Shown here piece by piece: positions 47,908 through 58,215 of a DNA stretch of 64,000 bases. The stretch is from Fundidesulfovibrio soli (GTDB lineage: Bacteria > Desulfobacterota > Desulfovibrionia > Desulfovibrionales > Desulfovibrionaceae). Every line of letters begins with the position of its first letter. The stretch's first letter is position 1. Both the position numbers and the translations under genes were made by a program. The notes under the pieces are model-generated. The model saw only the letters and a program-made list of their open reading frames with translations. It made no database searches and had not been told where the DNA came from. Location: assembly GCF_022808695.1 (NCBI RefSeq), contig NZ_JAKZKW010000001.1, forward strand, positions 558,001-622,000, written 5' to 3'.

Positions 47908-48288
47908 ATGCGCATCGAAGAAGCCGAACTTCTGGTAGTTGACGACGAAGCCCCAGTGCGGCTCAGTCTTGCCGCATACCTCGAGGACGAAGGCTTCCTG
48001 GTCCGCACCGCCGACTCAGCCGAACAGGCGATCGATGTCGCGCGCTCTAATCCGCCGCATCTGGCCGTTGTGGACCTGCGCCTGCCCGGAATGGACGGCG
48101 CGGCCCTGATTCTCGAGTTGGCCCGGGATCATCCGGGCATGAAGTTCCTCATCCACACCGGCTCCACCAAGTTCAGCCTCTCCGAGGACCTCAAGTCCGC
48201 CGGGCTCGATGACAGTCATGTCTTTTTCAAGCCCGTGCTGGACATGGGGGAGATGGTGCGGAAAATTACGACACTCCTCCAGGAATGA
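47908..48288 (+). CDS. single-domain response regulator receiver
   Basis: 126 residues, receiver only: acidic pair in VVDDEAPVR, phospho-Asp in LAVVDLRLPGMDG, and Lys in FFKPVLDMG. It has no output domain. It ends 5 nt before the REC-PAS-GGDEF-EAL gene, suggesting a shared phosphorelay. ATG 47908 is the family-consistent start; a longer frame begins at 47869. Confidence 0.85.
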   Translation: MRIEEAELLVVDDEAPVRLSLAAYLEDEGFLVRTADSAEQAIDVARSNPPHLAVVDLRLPGMDGAALILELARDHPGMKFLIHTGSTKFSLSEDLKSAGLDDSHVFFKPVLDMGEMVRKITTLLQE

Positions 48289-48292
48289 CCCC

Positions 48293-50500
48293 ATGACATA
48301 CGAGCCCTTGGCCACGCTGCTGACCATCGATGACGAGGACGTTATCAGGCGCTCCTTCCAGGCCTACCTCGAAGACAGCGGTTTCAAGGTGCTCCAGGCT
48401 TCCAACGGCCGTGCCGGGTTGGAAGTCTTCCGCGCCGAACACCCAGACATCATCCTCGTAGACCTTCGAATGCCCGAGATGGACGGCCTCGAAGTGCTGG
48501 CCACCGTGGTGCGCGAAGCCCCGGACGTGCCGATCATCGTGGTCTCCGGCACCGGCATGATCCAGGACGCCATCGAAGCCCTGCGCCTGGGCGCCTGGGA
48601 CTACGTGCTCAAGCCCGTGGAGGACCTGGGCATCCTGGAGCACTGCGTGCGCCGCGCCCTGGAGCGCGCCAAGCTCCTCAAGGAGAACAAGGCCCACCGC
48701 GAGAACCTGGAAAAACAGGTGCGCCGCAGGACGGTAGAACTCCACGACCGCACGCTCCAGCTGGAAGAGACCAACAAACGCCTCCAGACCGAGATCAACG
48801 AGCGCAACGCCGCCGAGGCCAAATACCGCTCTATCTTCGAGAACGCCATCGAGGGCATCTTCCAGGTGAACCACCAGGGCAAGCTGGTGAGCGCCAACCC
48901 GGCCATGGCCCGTATCCTGGGCTATTCATCCCTGGAGGAAATGACAGCATCCGTGGAGGACCTCGCCGCCCGCATTTGCAGCGACCCCGGCAAGCGCGAG
49001 ATATTTCAGCGCATCCTGAGCGACCACGGCAGCATACAGGCCTTCGAGGTGCAGACCGTGCGCCAGGACGGCAGCCCCCTCTGGGCCTCCATCAACGCCC
49101 ACCTCGTGCACGGGCCCACCGGCGAGAGCGTGCGCTACGAAGGCACCCTGGAGGACATCAGCGAGCACAAGCGCTTCGAGGAGCAGTTGCTGCACCAGTC
49201 CCTGCATGACGCGCTCACGGGCCTGCCCAACCGCGCCCTGTTCATGGACCGGCTCTCCCAGGCCATCACGCGCTGCGCCCGGCAAAACAGCTTTTTCGCC
49301 CTGCTCTACCTGGACGTGGACAGGTTCAAGGTCATCAACGACAGCCTCGGCCACGCCCTGGGCGACCAGTTCCTGATCAAACTGTCCGAGCGCCTGAAGA
49401 CCGTCACCCGCGAGGCCGACACCCTGGCCCGCATGGGTGGAGACGAATTCGCCGTCATCTCCGAGCAGGTTCGCAGCCTCTCCGGCGCCACGCTGGTGGC
49501 CGAGCGCATCCTGGAGGAGTTGAGCGTTCCCTTCACCATCGACGGGCAGGAGATTTACAGCACTGTCTCAATCGGCATCATTTGCTGCACCGGCTACTGC
49601 GGCACCGCCGAGGAGGTGCTGCGCGACGCGGACCTGACCATGTACCGCGCCAAGAGCATGGGCAAATCGCGCTACGAGGTGTTCGACAACGCCCTGCACG
49701 AGCAGACCATCCGCCTGCTCACCATGGAAAACGAGTTCCGCAGGGCATTGGCCAAAAGCGAATTCGAGCTGCACTACCAGCCCATCGTGGACGTGAACAC
49801 CGGGGTCACGGTGAGCCTGGAGGCCCTGCTGCGCTGGAATCACCCCGAGCGGGGATTCATCCCCCCTCTGGAGTTCATCCCCCTGGCCGAGGAGAACGGG
49901 CTCATCGTCCCGCTGGGCTGGTGGGTTCTGGAAGAGGCATGCCGCATGCTGGCCCTGATCCAGAAGCGGTTTCCGCTGCCCACCCCCCTCTCCATGACCG
50001 TCAACATCTCGGCCAAGCAGTTCTCCCAGACCGACCTCGGTCAGAAGCTGGCGGGCCTGCTCCAGACGGCGGAGATCGCCCCGGGCAGCCTGGAGCTGGA
50101 GATCACCGAGAGCGTCATCATGGACCGCGGCGAGGCCGCCATCGAACGCCTGGAGGAACTCAAGGCCCTGGGCCTTCGCCTCTTCGTGGACGACTTCGGC
50201 ACGGGCTATTCCTCGCTTTCCTACCTGCACCGCTTCCCCATCGACATGCTCAAGATCGACCGCTCCTTCATCCGCGAAATCGACGCCACCGGCGGCCACG
50301 CGGAGATCGTGCGGGCCATCGTGGGCCTGGGGCGCAACCTTGGCCTGGGCCTCATCGCGGAAGGCGTGGAGACCGAGGCCCAGCTCGCCGTCATCAGGAC
50401 GCTGGGCTGCCAGATGGCCCAAGGATTCCTGTTCTCCAGGCCGCAACCGGCCGAGGGCATCATGAATTACCTCGAGAAGGACTTCACGCGGAGGCGTTAG
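48293..50500 (+). CDS. REC-PAS-GGDEF-EAL c-di-GMP signalling protein
   Basis: 735 residues: receiver (1-120, phospho-Asp in ILVDLRMPEMDG), coiled-coil linker, PAS with PAC (~180-300), GGDEF (~310-480) with the intact MGGDEF motif, and EAL (~490-735) with SLEALLRW, EITES and DDFGTGYSS motifs. Both catalytic domains appear intact, so it may make or degrade c-di-GMP depending on receiver state. AGGA precedes the ATG at 48293. Confidence 0.92.
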   Translation: MTYEPLATLLTIDDEDVIRRSFQAYLEDSGFKVLQASNGRAGLEVFRAEHPDIILVDLRMPEMDGLEVLATVVREAPDVPIIVVSGTGMIQDAIEALRLGAWDYVLKPVEDLGILEHCVRRALERAKLLKENKAHRENLEKQVRRRTVELHDRTLQLEETNKRLQTEINERNAAEAKYRSIFENAIEGIFQVNHQGKLVSANPAMARILGYSSLEEMTASVEDLAARICSDPGKREIFQRILSDHGSIQAFEVQTVRQDGSPLWASINAHLVHGPTGESVRYEGTLEDISEHKRFEEQLLHQSLHDALTGLPNRALFMDRLSQAITRCARQNSFFALLYLDVDRFKVINDSLGHALGDQFLIKLSERLKTVTREADTLARMGGDEFAVISEQVRSLSGATLVAERILEELSVPFTIDGQEIYSTVSIGIICCTGYCGTAEEVLRDADLTMYRAKSMGKSRYEVFDNALHEQTIRLLTMENEFRRALAKSEFELHYQPIVDVNTGVTVSLEALLRWNHPERGFIPPLEFIPLAEENGLIVPLGWWVLEEACRMLALIQKRFPLPTPLSMTVNISAKQFSQTDLGQKLAGLLQTAEIAPGSLELEITESVIMDRGEAAIERLEELKALGLRLFVDDFGTGYSSLSYLHRFPIDMLKIDRSFIREIDATGGHAEIVRAIVGLGRNLGLGLIAEGVETEAQLAVIRTLGCQMAQGFLFSRPQPAEGIMNYLEKDFTRRR

Positions 50501-50579
50501 CCGCCCTCCCCGGTTCAGGGACTTGCGGCGCCTGCTTTCGCAGAGAAGACCGCCCAATGCCCGCCAGACACAACGACTA

Positions 50580-50613
50580 AGCCCCCGCGCATCGCCGATG
50601 CGCGGGGGCTTTC
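50580..50613 (+). terminator. rho-independent terminator
   Basis: AGCCCCCGCGCATC and GATGCGCGGGGGCT form a 14-bp stem with a 3-nt loop, followed by TTTCT. Confidence 0.85.
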
Positions 50614-50713
50614 TAGTTTCATCGGGTCCAGGGGCCAGTGCCTGGCGAGCTCCGTGCGGAGAGCGTCCGCCTAGGGCAAAGGGCCGGGAGGGATTGCCTC
50701 CCAGGCCGGGCCA

Positions 50714-51010
50714 TCAATAGGTTTCGGCCGGGGGAGGCGGGCTTTTCTTCTTCTTTTTGCTGGTCGTGGTGGTGCCAGCCTTCTTGTCCTGCTCGTGGCC
50801 GTAGAGGCCGCCGGCCACCGCACCGAGCGCGCCGCCCACCGCGGCCCCGACGCCCACATAGCCACCCGCGATGGCGGCGATGCCCGCGCCCGCGCCCGCG
50901 CCGATGACGCCGCCGCTCAGCGCGCCCTGCTGGGTTTTATTCATGTTGGTGCAACCGGCACCAAACAACAACGTAAGGACAAGGACACCTGTGGTAAGAG
51001 TTCTGCTCAT
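50714..51010 (-). CDS. glycine-zipper lipoprotein
   Basis: 98 residues. A lipoprotein signal with lipobox LFGAGC is followed by a glycine-zipper membrane segment (VIGAGAGAGIAAIAGGYVG and repeats) and a basic, proline-rich tail. Similar to small osmotically inducible or YMGG-type outer-membrane lipoproteins. It starts 11 nt after the neighbouring exported protein gene ends. Confidence 0.8.
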   Translation of the reverse strand: MSRTLTTGVLVLTLLFGAGCTNMNKTQQGALSGGVIGAGAGAGIAAIAGGYVGVGAAVGGALGAVAGGLYGHEQDKKAGTTTTSKKKKKSPPPPAETY

Positions 51011-51021
51011 GGTTTCACCCG

Positions 51022-51408
51022 CTATTTTGCTGGAGTCTCAGGGATGGCCACTTCGTACCACAGAACCTCGACCACAGGCTTGGACTTGAGCTCGGGCTTC
51101 TTGGCGAAAGCCTTGTCCATGGCCGCGACGATCTCCTTGAGGGTGTAGCGCGACAGGCCGCGCACCCAACTGGGGATGAGGCTCTTCTGTACCGGGGGAA
51201 GATTGTCGCCCTGGACTTCCTTTTCAAGCTCCACCATGGTCGTGAGCCCGGCGATGAAGGCCAGGCGCTCGCCGTCGGTGGCGTTGATCCAGTGCTCGCC
51301 CGTTATGATCGGGAAGCCGGATTTATCCTGGGCCAGGGCCGCGCCGCAAGCGAACAATGCGGCGACGGCGACCAATGCCGTCAAGAGGATCGTCCTGCAA
51401 ATCGCCAC
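51022..51408 (-). CDS. exported protein of unknown function
   Basis: 128 residues with a signal peptide (ILLTALVAVAALFACGAALA, cleavage before QDK). The mature part is helical (GERLAFIAGLTTMVELEKEV, YTLKEIVAAMDKAFAKKPELK). AGGAGG lies before the ATG. Probably cotranscribed with the downstream glycine-zipper lipoprotein, suggesting an envelope role. Confidence 0.78.
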   Translation of the reverse strand: MAICRTILLTALVAVAALFACGAALAQDKSGFPIITGEHWINATDGERLAFIAGLTTMVELEKEVQGDNLPPVQKSLIPSWVRGLSRYTLKEIVAAMDKAFAKKPELKSKPVVEVLWYEVAIPETPAK

Positions 51409-51423
51409 ACCGTACCTCCTTGG

Positions 51424-52509
51424 TTATTGATTCTTTGTGGATTCGGTTAGCAACGTCACGTTGGATTTGGTGAAGAATCCGTCGAACCCGTCGTAGCGCT
51501 GGATGTATTCGTTCACCAGCAGGGTGTGCGGGCTCATCTTGCTGAAGATCTGTTTGAGCCCCTCCTCGCGGGAGCCCACAAGTTCGGAGAGGAAGCCCAA
51601 TCCGTCGGCGCTCAATGCCTCCACGGTGCTCTCGATGTTGGCCGTGTTGAAGGCCATGTGGTGGCTGCGCGGCCCGAAGTTGTGGATGAACAACTCCGTG
51701 GGGCCGGAGGTCTCCACGGTCTTGAAAGGCTCGATGCCGGAGGTGAACACCTGGGCGTAGTCGTCCGGGGTGAGCCGGGCCACGTTGGTGATGGAGTTGA
51801 GCGCCTCCACATAGACCGAGAACGCGAAATTGTAGCCTGTGAGCTGCATGAACTCCAGGATGGCGGCATCACGCTCCTCGGCGCGCACGCGGGTGGCCAC
51901 GTGGTCCAGTTCGCCGATGTTGGCAAGGTAGGGCCTGGCCGGTTTGGTGACAGGCAGCGCCAGGGGGCTGCAGCCGTCCGTCAGATAGTCGGACTCCCTG
52001 GTCTTCCACTCCACCAGGCCCACGGCATTGCCCGTGAAGCGCGACGGCATGGTCTGGGCGTAGCGGTAACGGGAATTGTCGAACACGCGGTCCTGCAGGA
52101 AGAACACCCCTCGCTCGCGCTGAATCCGCGCATATTCGCGCACGTCCCTGCACTTGAAGACGAAGGTCTCCAGGCGGGTGTTGGGCATGGCGGCCGTCTT
52201 GGCACCCCGGTTGGCCTCGAGGAAGGGGTTTTCGCCTCCGGTGCGAGTCTGCACTATGAGGTCGGCGGAACCTTCCAGGGTGAGCACGGCCACATCGCGG
52301 TCGCCGTCGCTGAAGGCGTATTTGAGCTGGTGCCCCGTGGTGGAGAGCAACTGCAGGATGGCGGGCTGGAAGTGGTCCTGCTCGGTGGAGATGACCACGG
52401 CCTCCAGGCCCCCCACCAGACCCTCCAGGCCCAGCTTGCGGCGCTCCTGGATGATGGCCTCGGCGGTGGCCAGCAGGACGTTGTCGTCGTTCTTCAGGAA
52501 TGCTGACAT
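51424..52509 (-). CDS. VOC-fold dioxygenase-like protein (4-hydroxyphenylpyruvate dioxygenase-like)
   Basis: 361 residues with two vicinal-oxygen-chelate modules. The Fe-ligand pattern of HPPD can be followed: His in ELDHVATRV, His in SHHMAFNT and Glu near the C terminus in NVTLLTE, just after GFDGFFTKS. It may use another 2-oxo acid, and no tyrosine genes are nearby. The ATG at 52509 is preferred to a longer frame with a low-complexity N terminus. Confidence 0.7.
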   Translation of the reverse strand: MSAFLKNDDNVLLATAEAIIQERRKLGLEGLVGGLEAVVISTEQDHFQPAILQLLSTTGHQLKYAFSDGDRDVAVLTLEGSADLIVQTRTGGENPFLEANRGAKTAAMPNTRLETFVFKCRDVREYARIQRERGVFFLQDRVFDNSRYRYAQTMPSRFTGNAVGLVEWKTRESDYLTDGCSPLALPVTKPARPYLANIGELDHVATRVRAEERDAAILEFMQLTGYNFAFSVYVEALNSITNVARLTPDDYAQVFTSGIEPFKTVETSGPTELFIHNFGPRSHHMAFNTANIESTVEALSADGLGFLSELVGSREEGLKQIFSKMSPHTLLVNEYIQRYDGFDGFFTKSNVTLLTESTKNQ

Positions 52510-52595
52510 GGAACCCCCGGGATGTTGAGTCATGGGGGCATCATAGCCCATTCGGGCGGGTTGTCCAGCCGGGAGTGATCCTTCGGGCGGCTGGC

Positions 52596-54953
52596 TCACA
52601 TCATATCCACCGGATCCAGATCCAGTTGCAGCCGTAGCTTCCCGTTGCCGGTCATGGCCCGAAGGGCCTGGGCGTAGCTCTGGCGGATCGACGGCCAGTC
52701 CTGGGCCTTGAGCAGACAGTTGAAGCGCCTGCGGTCGCGCAGCACGGCGATGGGCGCGGGCGACGGCCCGAGCACGCGCACCCCCTGCACTCCGCGCAGC
52801 GCCCGCGAAAGCTCCGTGATGGCCTCAGGGCCCTGCTCGTAGTCCCGGGGGTAGCTGGCCCGCACCAGGCCCAGCTTGACGAAGGGCGGATAGCCGTACT
52901 TGCGGCGCTTCTCGATCTGCTGGGCGAAGAAGCCCTCGTAGTCGGCGTTACGCACCAGCTCCCAGAAGGGGTCGCCGGGGGTGCGCGTCTGGATGAGCAC
53001 CCTGCCCGCCTTGCCGCCGCGCCCTGCCCGCCCGGCCACCTGGACGAGCATCTGGAAGCTGCGCTCCTCGGCGCGGTAATCGGGCATGTTGCGGCCCATG
53101 TCCCCGTCGGCGACCACCACCAGGGTCACCTCCGGGAAGTCGTGCCCCTTGGAGAGCATCTGCGTGCCCACCAGCACCTGCGAGCGCCCCTGCCCGAAAT
53201 CATCCAGGATGGCCTCCGCCCTGCCCGCGCGCCGGGCCACATCGCGGTCCAGCCGGGCCACCGCGGCTCCAGCGGGCAAAACGGCCTGGAGCTGCTCGGC
53301 AAGCATCTCCGTTCCCTCGCCCATGGGCAGGAAGTTGCACCCGCCGCACGCGGAGCACGGGCGCGGGAAGCCTTGGCTCAGGCCGCAATAGTGGCAGACC
53401 AGGCGCTCACGGCCCTTGTGGTAGGTCAGGGAGACCTCGCAGCTGGGGCAGCGCTGCACCTGCTCGCAGTCAAGGCAGAAGATCAGCGGGGCGTAGCCGC
53501 GCCTGTTGAGCAGGATCATGGCCTGCTCGCCCTTCTCCACCGTCTCGGCCAGGGCCGCGAGCGCCTGCGGGGCCAGCAGGCCGGCGCCCTCCCGGCCCAG
53601 GCAGGCGTCCAGGTGCACGGCCTTGTCCCTGGCGGACATGTCCACCAACTCCACGTCGGGCAGACGCCCTGGCCCGGCGCGACCGGCCATGACCACCTTG
53701 GGCGTCACGCCGTCCAGCGCGGACTGGTAGGTCTTCACGTCCGGCGTGGCCGAGCCCAGAAGCAGCAAGGCCCCGGCCTGGCGGGCCCGGAAGAAGGCGA
53801 CCTCCTTGGCCTGGTAGGGCATGCGCTCGTCCTGCTTGAAGGAGGCGTCGTGCTCCTCGTCGAGGACGATCAGGCCCAGGTCCGACACGGGAAGGAACAG
53901 CGCGGAGCGCGTGCCCACGTACAGATGGGGGGACCGGGCCTGGGCCGCCTCGCGAAAGACGCGCTCACGGCGCACTGGAGTCTGGTAGCCGTGGGAGAAC
54001 ACCGGTTCGAACCCGAACCAGGCCCGCGCCCGGGCGCGCAGGGCCGAAGCCAGGGCCACCTCCGGCGCGAGCAGCATCACGGACCTGCCCCGGCGCAGCG
54101 TCTCCAGGGCCAGCTCGAAATAAAGGCGCGTCTTGCCGCTGCCCGTGACCCCGTGCACCAGCCGCACCCCTCCCGGCCCGGGTGGCACCAGGGGAGCGAG
54201 CTCCTCAAGGGCGGCGGCCTGCTCGGCGGTCAGCGGGGGGCGGTCTTCGGGTTCGCAGGGTTCGCAGGGTTCGTCGGGCTCCTCCGGCGGCGGGCCGAGC
54301 ACGACGCAGCCCTTGCCCTCAAGGGCCTTGAGCGCGGTCCCCACACCAGGCCCGAGCGAGTCGCGAAGCTGCGAGGGGGTGGCTTGCCCCCTGGCGAAAA
54401 GCATCTCCAGCACGGCCAACTGCACGGAGGCTGCCGGGCGCACCGGCCAGGGCGGGTCCACCAGCAGGCGGTAGGCCGGTTCCGGTTCGGCGGCGGAGAC
54501 CGAGAGCACCGCCTCGCCCCCGCGCCAGGCCACGGCCAGCTCCGCCAGGGGCGCTGCGGAGTCCAGAACCTTGGAGAGCGGAACCTTCTGCCTGCGCCCG
54601 CCCTGGCGCACGGTCAGGCTGGCCCTGGCGGAGCGCAGCCCTGCCGGGAGCAGCGTTGCCAGCACCTGGCCGGGATGGGCCATCTGGCGCGCGGCCAGGT
54701 TCTCCACCAGATTCACGTATTCGGGGCCGAGCAGGGGCGAAAGCTCCAGGGGCCAGACGAAATCGCGCAGCACAACGCCCTCGGGCAGGGGCTCGCCCGG
54801 GCCGAGCACCACCCCGGCGCGCAGGGAGCGGCCCATGGGCACGGCCACGCGCAGGCCGGGCGGGAGGTCCCAGCCAACGAAATGCGGGGGGACGCCGTAG
54901 GTCAGCGAGGCGAACGGCGGTGAGAGCAGCGCTACGCGCACAAGGGTGGACAT
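52596..54953 (-). CDS. priA: primosomal replication restart helicase PriA
   Basis: 785 residues. The N-terminal DNA-binding domain (ASLTYGVPPHF) precedes a superfamily-2 helicase with Walker A GVTGSGKT, DEEH box (LDEEHDASFK), two zinc clusters of cysteines (FCLDCEQVQRCPSC, CHYCGL, CSACGG) and helicase motif VAGRAGRGGK. Restarts stalled forks. An unusual proline/glutamate run (PPEEPDEPCEPCEPE) sits at about 222-236. It follows a terminator that separates it from galU. Confidence 0.95.
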   Translation of the reverse strand: MSTLVRVALLSPPFASLTYGVPPHFVGWDLPPGLRVAVPMGRSLRAGVVLGPGEPLPEGVVLRDFVWPLELSPLLGPEYVNLVENLAARQMAHPGQVLATLLPAGLRSARASLTVRQGGRRQKVPLSKVLDSAAPLAELAVAWRGGEAVLSVSAAEPEPAYRLLVDPPWPVRPAASVQLAVLEMLFARGQATPSQLRDSLGPGVGTALKALEGKGCVVLGPPPEEPDEPCEPCEPEDRPPLTAEQAAALEELAPLVPPGPGGVRLVHGVTGSGKTRLYFELALETLRRGRSVMLLAPEVALASALRARARAWFGFEPVFSHGYQTPVRRERVFREAAQARSPHLYVGTRSALFLPVSDLGLIVLDEEHDASFKQDERMPYQAKEVAFFRARQAGALLLLGSATPDVKTYQSALDGVTPKVVMAGRAGPGRLPDVELVDMSARDKAVHLDACLGREGAGLLAPQALAALAETVEKGEQAMILLNRRGYAPLIFCLDCEQVQRCPSCEVSLTYHKGRERLVCHYCGLSQGFPRPCSACGGCNFLPMGEGTEMLAEQLQAVLPAGAAVARLDRDVARRAGRAEAILDDFGQGRSQVLVGTQMLSKGHDFPEVTLVVVADGDMGRNMPDYRAEERSFQMLVQVAGRAGRGGKAGRVLIQTRTPGDPFWELVRNADYEGFFAQQIEKRRKYGYPPFVKLGLVRASYPRDYEQGPEAITELSRALRGVQGVRVLGPSPAPIAVLRDRRRFNCLLKAQDWPSIRQSYAQALRAMTGNGKLRLQLDLDPVDMM

Positions 54954-54966
54954 GCTGGGGGAAAAG

Positions 54967-54990
54967 CCGGGCCGCCCGCTGGCGGCCCGG
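54967..54990 (-). terminator. terminator hairpin after galU
   Basis: CCGGGCCGCC and GGCGGCCCGG form a 10-bp stem with a 4-nt loop. On the minus strand CTTTTCCCC follows. Confidence 0.75.
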
Positions 54991-55002
54991 CCGGGGATGC
55001 TG

Positions 55003-55869
55003 TTAAACGGGCATGAAGTCCCGCAGCTTGGAGATGAGCGGGTAGCGCAGCTCCTCGTCCTGCAGGGCGAAGTAGATGTTGGCGGCCAGGTAGTCCACCC
55101 AGTCGCCCGCGTCGAAGCGCTGGCCGCGAAGCTTCACCGCCAGCAGGCGGCCCTTCTTGGCCTGGCCGCGCAGGGCATCGGTGAGCTGGTATTCGCCGTC
55201 CTTGTTGGGGGTCAGGGCTTCCAGGTGCTCGAAGATCTCTGGGAAGAGCACGTAGCGGCCCACCATGGCCAGCTTGGAGGGGGCCTCGCTGGGCTTGGGC
55301 TTCTCCACCAGGTCGCGCACACGGTACAGGCCCGAGGAGAACTCGTCGGCCTCGATGATGCCGTAGCTGGAGACCTTGTCCGCCGGGACCTCCATCACGC
55401 CCACCACGGACATGTGCTCGGACTGGGCCACGGCCATGAGCTGCTTGATGCCCGGCTCCATGCTGAACATCAGGTCGTCGCCCACCATGACCGCGAAGGG
55501 CTCGTTCTTGACCACTTCCTTGGCGCAGAGCACCGCGTGGCCAAGGCCCAGCTGCTTCTTCTGGCGTACGGTGATGATGTTGGCCATCTCGGCGGTCTGG
55601 CGCACGGTCTCCAGCAGGTCGAGCTTGCCGGAGCGCTCCAGGATGTTCTCCAGGGCCAGGTTGTAGTCGAAGTGGTCCTCGATGATGGTCTTGTTGCGGT
55701 TGGTGATGAACACCACGTCCGTCAGCCCGGCCGCCTGGGCCTCTTCCACCACGTACTGCACCACCGGCTTCTTGAAGATGGGCAGCATCTCCTTGGGAAC
55801 GTTCTTGGTGGCCGGCAGGGAGCGCGTGCCCCAGCCCGCCACGGGAACGACGACTTTCTTGATCTCCAT
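55003..55869 (-). CDS. galU: UTP--glucose-1-phosphate uridylyltransferase
   Basis: 288 residues of the nucleotidyltransferase family. The signature VPVAGWGTRSLPATKNVPKEMLPI matches GalU, with KPVVQYVVEEA and GDDLMF following. It makes UDP-glucose for polysaccharides. ATG 55869 has GGAGG 9 nt upstream; a TTG at 55878 is an alternative. Distal member of the glmM-side cluster. Confidence 0.93.
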   Translation of the reverse strand: MEIKKVVVPVAGWGTRSLPATKNVPKEMLPIFKKPVVQYVVEEAQAAGLTDVVFITNRNKTIIEDHFDYNLALENILERSGKLDLLETVRQTAEMANIITVRQKKQLGLGHAVLCAKEVVKNEPFAVMVGDDLMFSMEPGIKQLMAVAQSEHMSVVGVMEVPADKVSSYGIIEADEFSSGLYRVRDLVEKPKPSEAPSKLAMVGRYVLFPEIFEHLEALTPNKDGEYQLTDALRGQAKKGRLLAVKLRGQRFDAGDWVDYLAANIYFALQDEELRYPLISKLRDFMPV

Positions 55870-55954
55870 CGGACTCAACCTCCAGGCTCGCGCCTTTATT
55901 CCTCTAAGGATTTTCTATGGGAATCGCCCAGAAAGTCCAGTGAAAACGGCCTGC

Positions 55955-57310
55955 TCAGCGCAGGTGCTCCTTGAGGGTGCCCGCCAGGCAGTCCGCCAGG
56001 GAGCGCACCATCGCGTCGTCCGAACCTTCCACCATGACCCTGGCCACAGACTCCGTGCCTGAATAGCGCAGCAGCACCCGGCCCTTGCCCGCCAGGGCGG
56101 CCTCGCACTCGGCCACGGCCTTGGTTACGGCAGGGACGTGGTCGAAGGGGATCTTGCGCTCCACGTGCACGTTGATGAGCACCTGAGGATAGGGCCTGAG
56201 CAGGTTGGCCAGCTCGGAGAGGGGCTTGCCCCGCTCCAGCATGATGCGGATCAGCTGTAGGGCGGCCAGGGTGCCGTCGCCGGTGGTGGCGTGGCGCCTG
56301 AAGATGATGTGGCCGGACTGCTCGCCGCCCAGGGTCGCGCCCTCGCGCTGCATGGCCTCGAACACGTAGCGGTCGCCCACGGGGGTGCGCAGCAGCCTGC
56401 CGCCGCGCTCGTTCATGAACACCTCCAGGGCCATGTTGCTCATCACCGTGGCCACCAGCAGGTTGCCGGGCAGTTCCCGGCGCTCCATCATATCCAGGGC
56501 GCAGATGGCCATGATCTGGTCGCCGTCGAGCACGTTGCCCTTCTCGTCCACCACGATCACGCGGTCAGCGTCGCCGTCCAGGGCGATGCCGATGTCGGCC
56601 CCGGTCTCCCGCACCATCTTGGCCGCCACGGACGGATAGAGCGACCCGACCTGGCGGTTGATGTTCTTGCCGTCGGGCTCCACGCCCGCGCGGATCACCT
56701 TGGCCCCAAGCTCCTCCAGGATCAGGGGCGAAACGCGGTAAGCGGCGCCGTTGGCGCAGTCGATGACCACCTTCAGCCCGTCGAAGGTCAGCTCCGAGGG
56801 GATCGTGGACTTGAGATAGACGTTGTAGCGCCCGGGGCTGTCCTCGATCTTGAAGGCCCTGCCCACGTCCTCCGGGGCGGGGAACTCCCAGCAGGCGTCG
56901 TCGCAGCCGATCACGCGCTCGGCGATGCGGTCCTCGGCCTCGTCGGGCAGCTTGCAGCCCCGGCGGTCGAAGAACTTTATGCCGTTGTCCATGAACGGAT
57001 TGTGTGAGGCGGAGATGACCACGCCCACGTCCGCCCGCATGGAGCGCGTCAGGAAGGCGATGGCCGGCGTGGGCAGCGGCCCCACCAGGAACACGTCCAT
57101 GCCCGAGGCGCAGAAGCCCGAGGCCAGCGCGTATTCGAATATATAACCGGAGAGCCGCGTATCCTTTCCGATGACGACCTTGTGCCTGCACTTGCCGTTG
57201 CGGAAGTGCACGCCGGCCGCCAGGCCCAGGCGCAGGGCCACTTCTGGGGTCATGGGATGGATGTTCACCTGGCCGCGCAGGCCGTCGGTTCCGAAGAGGC
57301 GCTTGTTCAT
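55955..57310 (-). CDS. glmM: phosphoglucosamine mutase
   Basis: 451 residues, converting glucosamine-6-P to glucosamine-1-P for peptidoglycan and [12 protein letters not shown] at the N terminus, the phosphoserine loop [15 protein letters not shown] (~residue 97), metal-binding DGDADRV and the sugar-binding GGEQSGH are present. AGGAG before the ATG at 57310. Lies in the conserved cdaA-cdaR-glmM order. Confidence 0.95.
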   Translation of the reverse strand: MNKRLFGTDGLRGQVNIHPMTPEVALRLGLAAGVHFRNGKCRHKVVIGKDTRLSGYIFEYALASGFCASGMDVFLVGPLPTPAIAFLTRSMRADVGVVISASHNPFMDNGIKFFDRRGCKLPDEAEDRIAERVIGCDDACWEFPAPEDVGRAFKIEDSPGRYNVYLKSTIPSELTFDGLKVVIDCANGAAYRVSPLILEELGAKVIRAGVEPDGKNINRQVGSLYPSVAAKMVRETGADIGIALDGDADRVIVVDEKGNVLDGDQIMAICALDMMERRELPGNLLVATVMSNMALEVFMNERGGRLLRTPVGDRYVFEAMQREGATLGGEQSGHIIFRRHATTGDGTLAALQLIRIMLERGKPLSELANLLRPYPQVLINVHVERKIPFDHVPAVTKAVAECEAALAGKGRVLLRYSGTESVARVMVEGSDDAMVRSLADCLAGTLKEHLR

Positions 57311-57321
57311 CGATACTCCTG

Positions 57322-58215
57322 TCATTTGACGAACACGGAAACGCGTTCCGGTTTCGCCTGTATCAGCTCGCAGCCCTGGGGCAGCGTCACTTTGTAGGCA
57401 TATTCGTGGCGTCCCGGCGGCGTTGCCGGCGGCACCTCCACATAGGCGTCCACAAGGCCGCGCCAGCCGCCCTCCCTAAGCAGGGGAACGGGCACGCGCA
57501 GGCGCAGGGTCACATTCTCGGGCGCAACGCGGATGGAGGCCGCCCCCTGGAAGGCCAGGCGCACGGGCGCCTCGGCAACGGCCTCCCGCATGTTCTGGCG
57601 GAACTGCACCTTGGCCTTCACAGATCTGGGCGAGGCCTCGACCTGGTCGGGCAGCACCAGCCGGACGAAAGCCTCGAAGGCGCCGGAGGGCGCATCGGGC
57701 AGGGCCATGGGCTCCACCAGCACCTCGTCCACGTCCTGCAAAACGGATTCAGGTCCTGAGAGCGTCACCTTCGGCGGGTCGAGCTGGCTGACGATGGTGT
57801 AGTCCCGGGCGGAGGCGTCCTTGAAGGCCCCGAGCACCGGCACGGTCCGCGTGACGCGGCGCTCCACGAAGAATTCCAGGTTTGCGGGCCGGACCTCAAC
57901 CACCTCGAACAAACGGGAGAGGGCCACGGCGTCCGGGCCGACCACCACGGTGTTGCGCCCGGGTACGAGCTTCGAGGCGTCCAGGGTGTAGACCAGCTCA
58001 GCCGGGTCCACGCTGCGCACCAGCCCCTTGGGGCCGCGCACCAGCACGTCCAGGTGGTCGCGGGGAGCGCCCAGCAGCACCAGGCCGTCGGCCAGCCCGG
58101 ACATCTCGATGCGCACGCGCACCCAGGAGTCCACCCGCTCCCTTCCGGTCACGAGGTACCACGAAAGCACCGCGAGCAAAAGGGCGAGGATTCTTGAGTA
58201 CCACAGGGAGGTCAT
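57322..58215 (-). CDS. cdaR: YbbR-domain protein (CdaR-like)
   Basis: 297 residues: one N-terminal membrane helix ([18 protein letters not shown]) then several YbbR repeats of beta strands outside the membrane. In the cdaA-cdaR-glmM arrangement this protein modulates the diadenylate cyclase. The start at 58215 overlaps the cdaA stop (ATGA). Gene symbol is given by context. Confidence 0.85.
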   Translation of the reverse strand: MTSLWYSRILALLLAVLSWYLVTGRERVDSWVRVRIEMSGLADGLVLLGAPRDHLDVLVRGPKGLVRSVDPAELVYTLDASKLVPGRNTVVVGPDAVALSRLFEVVEVRPANLEFFVERRVTRTVPVLGAFKDASARDYTIVSQLDPPKVTLSGPESVLQDVDEVLVEPMALPDAPSGAFEAFVRLVLPDQVEASPRSVKAKVQFRQNMREAVAEAPVRLAFQGAASIRVAPENVTLRLRVPVPLLREGGWRGLVDAYVEVPPATPPGRHEYAYKVTLPQGCELIQAKPERVSVFVK

